Shown here: piece by piece, positions 56,389-64,000 of the stretch
How the letters are laid out: every line of letters starts with the position of its first letter
Numbering within the stretch: the stretch's first letter is position 1
Origin: Rhodocollybia butyracea
Lineage: Eukaryota > Basidiomycota > Agaricomycetes > Agaricales > Omphalotaceae
Length of the DNA stretch: 64,000 nt
Assembly (NCBI GenBank): GCA_015501585.1
Contig: JADNRY010000003.1
Location: forward strand, 992,001-1,056,000
Direction of reading: 5' to 3'
Translations under genes and position numbers: made by a program
Notes under the pieces: generated by a model
What the model was told of the DNA's origin: nothing
The model's input: the letters and a program-made list of their open reading frames with translations, nothing else
The model's database searches: none

Positions 56389-59300
56389 GCAGTTTCAACT
56401 TCAAAGAAGTCGAAAAATAACGAAATTCCAATAGTGGAAATTGAGACGATAGTGGACGAAGAACATCTTCGTTCAGAATTACAACGCTCCGCAAGGAGCT
56501 TTCCGCACCATTTCCCAGTAATACTGGAGAAATATGATGAAAATGATTCATCACAAACACCGAAAACAACTATGTTATCGGCAGAAGACCTCGACAATTA
56601 TGTCGAAGTCTTACAAGAAATATCTCGTGAAATGTTTCCCGAGAGTGTGCGCAAACAAGTTAAGCTTAGAGCTCAACGAGAAAAGGAGAAGGACAATTCT
56701 CCTGAATCCGAACCCGAATCAGGGGATGAGGAATTCAAGGCAGTTCAAGAGGACAGCCCGATAGACTTTTCCTCGCTACAAAAGCAAGGACCATTTACGG
56801 ATGATCAAATACCGATGATCCACGCGATGATAATCGATGAGTATAAAGATATACTCGGGGGAGTACCAGAGGTACTCCCACCACTACGAGAAATCAATCA
56901 TCGAATTAAACTAATTGATGAACAACGGCGATATAATTATTATATGCCTAGGTGCCCAGATCATCTAAAAACGCAACTTACTGATAAAATCGGTAAATAC
57001 ACCAGATCAAACTGGTGGATACAGCAACCTGCTCCGCAGGCTGCACCTATGCTTTGTATTCCAAAGAAAAATGGTACACTACGTACCATTATTGACTATC
57101 GTCAACGGAACGATAACACGGTAAAGGATGTCACTCCTTTCCCTGACCAGGATAACATCCGAACAGATGTAGCCAAACATAAGTATCGATCCAAGATCGA
57201 TCTTAGTGATGCGTACGAACAAATTCGTACTGAAGCAGGCGATGTGTGGAAAACAGCATTCGCCTGCATCTTCGGGACATTCGTCAGTAATGTCATGATG
57301 ATGGGGGACTGTAATGCCCCAGCCACTTTCCAGCAAATGATGACATTCATCTTTCGCGACGCTATCGGAAGATATGTACACGCATATCTCGACGATATCT
57401 TTGTCTTCAGTGATACACTAGAAGAACATGTTAAGCACATCAGAGATGTACTTGATCGCCTTAGGAAGCATCATTTCTTCCTTCGAGCCGCTAAATGCGA
57501 GCTCTTCTCTGCTACAGTGGACTGTCTTGGACACTCCATAGACGATAAAGGTATCCACGCGGATACCGACAAGATGGACAGGATTCGCGAATGGCGAACT
57601 CCGCGTACGTTCAACGATTCTTGGGGTTAGTACAATACATAGCCCCGTACATGCCAGATGTAGCCCAGTATACTGGACCACTGTCTATAATGACAAGGAA
57701 CAATGTTCCTTTCGTATGGATGCCAGTCCATGAAACGTGCTTTCAGCACATCAAAAGACTGGCAACCAAGGCTCCAATACTGAAGCCTATAAATACTAAT
57801 AAAGACGAACCTATATGGGTCATCTGCGACGCGTCGGTATCCGGCGTCGGATGCATGTACGGTCAAGGACCTACATGGCAACAGTGTAGGCCTGCCGGCT
57901 TCATGTCCAGAAAGTTTACTGCAGCGCAGCATAACTATAGAGTTTTCGAAATAGAAACTCTAGCTATCCTCGAAGCTCTTCTCAAATGGGAAGATAAACT
58001 TCTTGGATATCGAATTCATGTGGTCACTGACCACAAAGCATTAGAATTCTTTCTAACGCAACGAAAATTGTCCAGTAGACAAGCTCGATGGATGGAATAC
58101 CTATCCAGATTTGATTTTGATATACGTTATATCAAAGGAATAACCAACAAAGTAGCCGACGCATTATCGCGCTACTACGAATCTGACGCGATTCATGAAT
58201 ATCATGAACCGCATGAATATGTAAATGCGGATATACGCATTGACAAAAATCTGGACGATCTTCCACAAGGAAGAGTCGAAGAATTGGCTAAGGAACACTT
58301 AGCCAATATAGAGTTAAGGCGCTCATCACGCCTGCGCGGTAAACAAACGGCGCAACATCCAATAGTCGAACCCGTCGAACGACGAGACAAAGAGGCTGCA
58401 GAAATGCAAGCCAATGCGGAAATACAGGTACCAAAGGTACCAGTAATCCTCCCAAACGAGGAAGACATTAATGTCTTCCAATCAAGACCTAGAGGTGTAG
58501 AACCTCTAACAATTCTACCCGAAAGGGATGAATTTATCGAAGAAGTCAAGCGGTTATATACCGATGACCCATTGTTCTGCAAGGTACTCAGTAAACCTGA
58601 GCACCATAAACCATTCTCAGTAGAAAATGGTTTAATCTACACGAAAAATCGTGGCGGAGAAATAGTTCTCTGCATTCCGTCTGGCCGAGCGGCCAATGGA
58701 AAGAGCTTGCGAGGCATAATAGCCGAACAAGCTCACGAAGTAATTGGTCACTTCGGAGGACAACGAACCGCCGACTATGTACGACGATGGTATTGGTGGC
58801 CACGGGTCAATGGCAACATTGAAGAATTCTGCAAGTCTTGTGAGACTTGCCAGCAAATTAAAACAAGCAATCGCAAACCAATAGGTTTGCTACATTCGCT
58901 TCCGATCCCCACGAAACCATGGGAATCAATTGGAATGGATTTCATAGGTCCATTCCCAGAATCGCAAGGATATGATTACCTGTGGGTAGTCATTTGCAGG
59001 ATGACTTCACGAGTACATCTTATACCCGTGAAAACAACGATAACTGCATCGCAATTATCATGGATCTTCGTAAAGGAGATCGTAAAATTACATGGACTAC
59101 CTAAGTCCATCGTCTCAGACAGAGACTCGAAATTCACGTCACGATGGTGGCATGAAGTACACCACTTACTAGGAGCAAAGCTCCTAATGTCTACATCATT
59201 CCACCCCCAAACGAGTAAACGAGTAAATCGTTCAATTGGCCAAATCTTACGGTCAATGGTCGAAGCAGACCAAAAAGACTGGGTAGAAAAATGCCCAATG

Positions 59301-60010
59301 ATGGAATTCACATTGAATTCCAGCGTAAACGAGAGCACAGGGTATGCTCCCTTCGAGGTAGATGGAGGGTACATGCCATCCATGGTTCGCGAATACCCGA
59401 GCGATGCAAAAGTCTCGCCGGGTGTACGCGAATTCGCAGATCGTGCCCTGCAGCACCTCTCTGATGCCCACGATAGTCTTATCGAGGCAAGGGTAAAACA
59501 AACCTTCCATGCTAATAAGCACAGAAGGGATGAACCCGAAATTAAACTAAATGATTTAGTTTACTTATCGACAAAAAACTTAAATTTGCCGAGGGGGAGG
59601 GCTACCAAGCTCTTACCAAAATTCTTAGGACCGTACCCCGTCGTCAGGTACACCCAGATTCGTCTAACTACCGAATCGGATTGCCAACAGAGTTGGCAAA
59701 GCGTGGAATACACAATAACTTCCACGCGTCGCTAATACGCAAGCATCATCCTAACGATGATGCATTATTCCCTATGCGCTCTGTAGCAGAGCCATACGAT
59801 TTCGGCGAACCATCCACAGTGGAATGGTTAGTCGATGAAATAATCGGACATCATTGGGACGGCCGAAAAATACTATTCCATATTAAATGGAATCTTGGTG
59901 ATATCACCACAGAACCGTACACAACGTGTAAGGAACTAGTCGCTCTAGATAGATATCTAGAACTTCAAGGCGTCGACGACTGGCGACGACTTCCACGGAC
60001 GACCGGTTAG
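56383..60010 (+). pseudogene. pol: Retrotransposon pol: RT, RNase H, integrase, chromodomain; two frameshifts
   Basis: In frame with gag after TGA. Reverse transcriptase shows SKIDLSDAYEQIR and the YLDD active site at 57384. The frame breaks near 57615 (about ten bases appear missing before VQRFLGLVQY) and continues in another frame. RNase H shows CDASVSG, EIETLAILEAL and TDHKALEFF. Integrase has the zinc region (HEVIGHFGGQ, then CKSCETC), MDFIGPF and VSDRDSKF, but at the third catalytic position the sequence reads HPQTSKRVNRS, where Gypsy integrases carry a Glu before RVNR. A second break near 59645 puts the last part in a third frame, which holds the C-terminal chromodomain (EWLVDEIIGHHWDGRKILFH). 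This copy cannot make a functional pol. Confidence 0.9.
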
Positions 60011-60086
60011 GTCTCCATTCCAATCAAAATATTCTATATAATAGAATCACACAGAAGCAACGGCATCTGCTTCTTTTAGTAAAAGA

Positions 60087-60142
60087 TTGCCCCGACAATC
60101 ACATTTGGTGGCTGTACCTTATGTACAACCACGATCGGGCAA
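60087..60142 (+). other. Hairpin between pol and the third ORF
   Basis: TTGCCCCGA (60087) pairs with TCGGGCAA (60135-60142), and inside it GTGGCTGTAC pairs with GTACAACCAC around a CTTAT loop. It lies between the pol stop and the start of the third ORF, so it could affect that ORF's expression; this is inference. Confidence 0.45.
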
Positions 60143-60209
60143 CGCCTCATGTCGTGCCTATAAAAAGGGAAAGAAAAATTTATCTTTCCCAACTTACTCT
60201 TTCACCATC

Positions 60210-62536
60210 ATGGAGAAAGACACGCCGTCGAAAGACAACGAAACACCGTCGCTGCCTCGGCAGCAACAACGACAAAACGATGGCGCTGGGCAACCAGCAC
60301 TTTCTCCATCCTCTATACCGGCTCAACTGAGCAATCAGTTGATACCTAATCAACAAAGGTTGGCGCGTCGACGAACCCGCCAGCACAACTTGTGTTCGGC
60401 ACAGCGAACGCATATCCTGCTGAACCAGCGGGATTACAACAAGCCAGTAACATGGCAGGTACGGGGTCATCATCGATGGCCTTCAACCAGGTATCCAACA
60501 ACGTTGGACACCAATTATCGTGGACATTCCACCCTAATATAGGGTGTCGTCTTCACGAGATTTCGAACATGGGGATTTGTCCTCATTGCCAAAACTTCCT
60601 CCAGCATTCGACGGAGGCATTCGTTATGGCGGACCCTAGTTGGACCGCCGCTGGTAACGCTCAAGAGGAGTACTACCGGCAACACCATCAACACAACGTG
60701 TCGAACAACGAAAACGAATCAGCGGTGCAGCTGGCTATCCAGCTTGGCACCGCTAGCCGTGACTTATCGTCTCTTACGAGACGGTATACTGATCTACAGC
60801 GCGACTACGATGACGCAGCGCGCGAAATTCGCAGCCTCCAAGAGAGGTGCGACAGATACTCAGATGAGTTGGAAGGATACCGACGGTATTCATCCACCAG
60901 ACATGGTCATGGATCTCCTCGTTATGAGGAGGAAAGCCAGTCTGGGAAACGACGAAGGGTAGAAGCTCCGGCTTCAACCGTATTCTCGTCTAACGACGAC
61001 TCAGTGTCATTCGACATTGATAGTAGCGCAGGTCCAATGGACCTGGACCCATCAACGACAGGAGCACCTGCTCCGTCGTCTTCCTACGCAGGAGCGGTAC
61101 TTAGTACCAATCCTGCTTCGTCTTCTACCATTCCTCCTGAAACTCAGGAGGACGCTCCGGCAGTACTGCCAGCACTCCCTCATCGAAGGAGTGATGGTGG
61201 CTACTTTGCCACCGATGGCTGGATTCGCTACGGCGAAGATGCCAATCTCGTCGAAGTCAATGACAATCGACGACTTCCCATTTCTTATGGGATTCACACC
61301 GCTCGCGAGGCTACCCTCGCTAGAGCAGAAAATCTTATATTCCCGGCTAACAGCCGAGAAGTCATCTGGTATCTTAGGATACTTCGCGAACCCACGTTCG
61401 CGAGTAGACATGGCTACAACACCTCACGGCGTTGGACCCTATACCGGGTCTTAGACCAGGAAGTCCGATCCCTCCGAAGAGGAGATCTAACTCACATAAG
61501 TGAGTTACAACGAACTCTGCTCGTCAACTGGTTTGAACCAGTTTTCGTATCGATTGCCCGAACTGCTAAGCAGGACAAGGCTGCTGGCATCACTGCTGGC
61601 ACTCTGGATGGAGAAAACTCCGTCCAAAAGAAGAAAAAAGGGAAAGGCCGTATGAAGCCCGCCCCTGTAGGCTGGTCCAGCAGTACTGCTGCCGGACCCT
61701 CATCCATTCGAATGGCTCCTGCGGGCACTGCACCGCGAGCCGAACTCTCACCGCCGTCCCGACATGGTACGGCCGATGCCTGGGCGGCATATCTTGTCAC
61801 CCCACAAGGGTTGACCGTGCGCCCTTCGGGCATCGTGTACCGTGAAGACGGTGCAGTAAGCGAGCGCTCCATTCGTGGACGCCAGCTGATCAACCCCAGG
61901 CGGCCTGATCCGCCTTCTGGAACCCCTCTGGACGTATCGTCCAGATATTTGCTGTTGGCGTCGGAGGTTATCCTCCGTCACCATTATTATCGCCATTTAG
62001 TGGCTACGGGGCGAATTACAATCGCCTCGCCTCCTCCGCCGCGAACATCGTTCGCTAATTACCTCAATGGCACCATTGAGGATGTTGCCCGATTCTTTGC
62101 TGAGCAAGGAATCTCTGTTGCGGATCTCGAAGATTCCGCGTTGTATGCAGCCACCTGGCTGCAAACATTCAATCCGCGTAATGCGGAAGCAGCATTAGCT
62201 GCTTCAATACTCAGGGGACGTATGCCCCCTCATCTTCGTCTCCCTGCAGGGATCAACGATCACTATCGTACCCTTACGGGTACAATAGACAATCGTCCGC
62301 CGGCCATCACTGATGTCCAGCTTACTCCAACGGTGGTGCCTACGGCACCGCAAGTATTCAACCCGCCGCCTGTGCCTGTGCCACAGGCTTCATCTATTGC
62401 ATCGACTTCGTCGATGACAAACAACACCGCTGCTGGAGCCACTGCCCCAGCTCATTCTTCATCTGGAACTGCTCCCGCAGGACCGTCTTCATCATCTGGA
62501 GATACGTCTCCCCAGATGGATGAATCTGATGGATAA
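60210..62536 (+). CDS. Third ORF of the retrotransposon, unknown function, ~765 aa with one frameshift
   Basis: Located downstream of pol, where env sits in other retroelements. Translation probably starts at 60210 (MEKDTPSKDNETPSLP). Near 60355 the frame shifts by one base into the long frame that is open to the stop at 62536. Visible parts: a Cys/His cluster (HPNIGCRLHE, then CPHCQNF), a predicted coiled coil of about 50 residues (DLSSLTRRYTDLQRDY onward), a basic nuclear-localisation-like patch (SGKRRRVEAP), a central region with WYLRILREPTF and TAKQDKAAGI, a second basic patch (KKKKGKGR), and a long Pro/Ser/Ala-rich tail. There is no signal peptide or membrane helix, so it is not an envelope protein. 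I cannot assign it to any family. Confidence 0.7.
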
Positions 62537-62584
62537 TCCCCCCAGTAATACGTCTTATTGGGGATTTATCCCATCATATCGTTC

Positions 62585-62620
62585 GATTAGTACCCTAGGT
62601 ACTAATCTAGTGGGGGAGGG
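62585..62620 (+). promoter_or_regulatory. Hairpin and polypurine tract before the 3' LTR
   Basis: A perfect 10-bp inverted repeat, GATTAGTACC-CTA-GGTACTAATC (62585-62607), is followed by TGGGGGAGGG (62611-62620), ending exactly at the LTR start. The purine run is the expected plus-strand primer for reverse transcription. Confidence 0.7.
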
Positions 62621-62875
62621 TGTAACGCCTCCTCCCCATCTTGCCTGATTCTCTTCCGGCCGCGCCTTATGGCGCGGCCTTAACTTTTGTCGCATCGCGA
62701 CTCTTATCTTATCTTATCTTACGATTAGATATCATTTCTATTCTATTCATTTCGATTACTATAACTAGTCGAATTACATAAATTACTGTAGTTCTTCTAC
62801 ACTACGAGTACACAATCGCATAGCCTTTGTCGTGCTCTTTCGTGTGAACGTAAGACTCTCGCCTAAGGCGTTATA
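62621..62875 (+). repeat. 3' LTR, 255 bp
   Basis: Identical to the 5' LTR except for one G fewer near the end (CTAAGGCG versus CTAAGGGCG). The direct duplication ACTAG follows immediately. Confidence 0.95.
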
Positions 62876-63266
62876 ACTAGCTATATCTTTGGAAGGAAGG
62901 GAGGGAGGGAGGCCGGCCAGGTGGTCCCTGTTTAAGGAACAGCCGGGTTCCACGCTACGCGCATGGCGCCTTCTATGCACGCCGTCTCACAGCCCCCGAT
63001 ACACAGTAAGTATGAAGTTCCCAAGACAGAGATTCATGTATTCGGCATCCATCTCCACCTCATTCAATACCCTCACTGGTAGGTTTCTCTAATTCTCATA
63101 ATATCATATTGATGGAGCACGATTGAATGGTTCTTGGACACACGACTTGATCAAACTATTCCTCTATACTTGCTCTATACTGAAGTCAGATCATGGGATT
63201 CCCTCGTGGGACATCCCTTTTAAGTTAATCCGAAAGGGCAGTCTGTACGGTTTGTCTTTCCCCACC
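62876..63266 (+). promoter_or_regulatory. Upstream region of P450 copy 3 with conserved block
   Basis: After the target duplication comes GGAAGGAAGGGAGGGAGGGA and GGCCAGGTGGTCCCTGTTTA (62891-62940). The same order is found directly upstream of P450 copy 2. The block is farther from the ATG here (~330 bases), with unrelated sequence in between, and the retrotransposon sits just outside it. Confidence 0.5.
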
Positions 63267-64000
63267 ATGTACTATCTCCTCTTTCTCTATTTTGCATTTT
63301 CCTACCTTTTTGTATTGGCCCTCTACAGACTCTTTTTCCATCCTCTGTCTGGATATCCAGGGCCAACCCTAGCAGCTCTCACCAATTGGTATGAGGCGTA
63401 CTACAATGTTGTCAAAGGGGGCGGCCTGATTGCTAAATATGAACAACTACACAAGTTGCATGGTAAGTCTCTTGCCAAGTTGCTTACAATGTTTATATAA
63501 ATAAAGATCAATAGGTCCGGTGATCAGAGTTGGCCCCAACACTGTCAGTGAAAATATTTCAGTCTTAACACGAAGCTTTCTATCTGAACAACGCATCTAT
63601 AGCTTCATTTCAATGACAGGCAAGCTTTCCATGATATTTATACCTATGGGTCGACCCTGGTGAAGGACCGTGCATTTTACGATGCCGTCGGTGTCCATGC
63701 TCCCGAAGGCTCTGCTACCTTCTGTGACCCAGAAGTTGCAAAGCAGCGAAGGGGCTTGATACAGCCACTGTTCTCCCGGAAAGCAGTCATGTCCCTTGAG
63801 TACACAATCCAGCAAAAGGTGGTGTCGTTTCAAATACATGAAGCTCCAGACTTCTAAAGAACTTGCAAGATTGATAAGCTACTAACGGTACTTGAAAGCT
63901 ACAGCTCATCAAGCACAACCGTGTCAATGGCTGTTGCGTACCGCGCACTCACTACCGACATTATAACCTCCTACTGCTTTGCTGAATCAGCCAACGTTCT
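63267..64000 (+). CDS. Cytochrome P450, copy 3, 5' part, open; continues past the window
   Basis: The same family as copies 1 and 2. Exons are 63267-63462, 63515-63543, 63603-63818 and 63870 onward, with splice positions and exon lengths (196, 29, 216) identical to copy 2. The start ATG lies in MYYLLFLYFAFSYLFVLAL, an N-terminal membrane anchor, followed by the hinge YPGPTLAALTNWYEAYYN. Later segments are GPVIRVGPNT, DIYTYGSTLVKD, FCDPEVAKQRRGLIQPLFSR and SMAVAYRALTTDIITSYCF. No stop or indel is seen in the visible part. The I-helix, ExxR and heme region lie beyond the window. Confidence 0.92.

Larger units (their letters stand above)
51989..62875 (+). mobile_element. 10.9-kb Gypsy-type chromovirus LTR retrotransposon
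   Basis: Complete element flanked by ACTAG target duplications (51984-51988 and 62876-62880). The LTRs (256 and 255 bases) begin TGTAACGCC, end GGCGTTATA, and differ only by one G in a GG/GGG run, so the insertion is very recent. Order: gag with zinc knuckle and protease; reverse transcriptase, RNase H, integrase, chromodomain; then an extra ORF. RT before integrase and the chromodomain place it in Ty3/Gypsy chromoviruses. No tRNA-complementary primer site is evident after the 5' LTR, so self-priming as in Tf1-like elements is possible. It lies ~390 bases upstream of P450 copy 3. Confidence 0.95.

Noticed and set aside
60210..62536. Third retrotransposon ORF as an envelope protein
   Set aside because: No signal peptide, membrane helix or cleavage-like site is visible; position alone is insufficient.
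1..64000. CRISPR arrays, bacterial operons or ribosome binding sites
   Set aside because: Spliceosomal introns, hydrophobins and a chromodomain retroelement mark the DNA as fungal nuclear; no spaced short repeats of the CRISPR type were seen.

Overview
This window looks like nuclear DNA of a mushroom-forming fungus (Agaricomycetes). The evidence is class I hydrophobin genes, many 45-65 bp GT-AG introns, a chromodomain Gypsy retrotransposon, multi-exon P450s, and short genes packed among repeats. All calls come from reading frames and splice sites by eye; no database search was run.

Layout. 1-1.7 kb: a P450 pseudogene. 3-7 kb: a ~1.95-kb direct tandem duplication carrying two hydrophobin genes, the first frameshifted and the second intact. 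9.2-9.7 kb: a third, intact hydrophobin. 10.8 and 15.9 kb: two hydrophobin relics. 12.7-13.9 kb: an intact Ser/Arg-rich protein of unknown function, with paralogues at 43 kb (decayed) and 49-50 kb (frameshifted). 14.4-15.7 kb: a damaged mitochondrial P-loop Fe-S assembly gene (NUBPL/Ind1 type). 16.3 kb: an intron-containing tRNA-His. 16.5-17.7 kb: a G-patch protein gene with one frameshift.

18.4-39.0 kb: the main accessory block. It is a tandem array of eight copies of one four-exon gene family encoding a ~350-residue, four-helix membrane protein that I cannot assign to any known family. Copies B and D read as intact and copy C has a single indel. The other five are broken by indels, nonsense codons, deletions or insertions. 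Copy E holds a Mot1/BTAF1 gene fragment, itself hit by a terminal-inverted-repeat element, plus a LINE-like fragment. Copy F holds a 2.27-kb element with a 5-bp target duplication and a 158-bp MITE with a TAA target duplication.

39.3-41.2 kb: an apparently intact 493-residue P450 on the minus strand whose ExxR motif reads ExxQ. 45-47.2 kb: an S53 (sedolisin) protease pseudogene. 50.7-51.4 kb: an 84-bp inverted-repeat pair. 52.0-62.9 kb: a 10.9-kb Gypsy/chromovirus LTR retrotransposon, flanked by ACTAG duplications and with LTRs differing by one base. Gag-protease and pol are in the same frame, separated by a lone TGA followed by CTA, which suggests readthrough. Pol carries two frameshifts and lacks the expected integrase glutamate. 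A third long ORF of unknown function follows pol. 63.3 kb to the end: the 5' part of a third, intact-looking P450.

The theme is gene-family birth and death (hydrophobins, P450s, the membrane-protein array and the Ser-rich proteins) in transposon-rich DNA. Many genes carry single-base indels, several next to homopolymer runs, so some 'pseudogenes' may be sequence errors.
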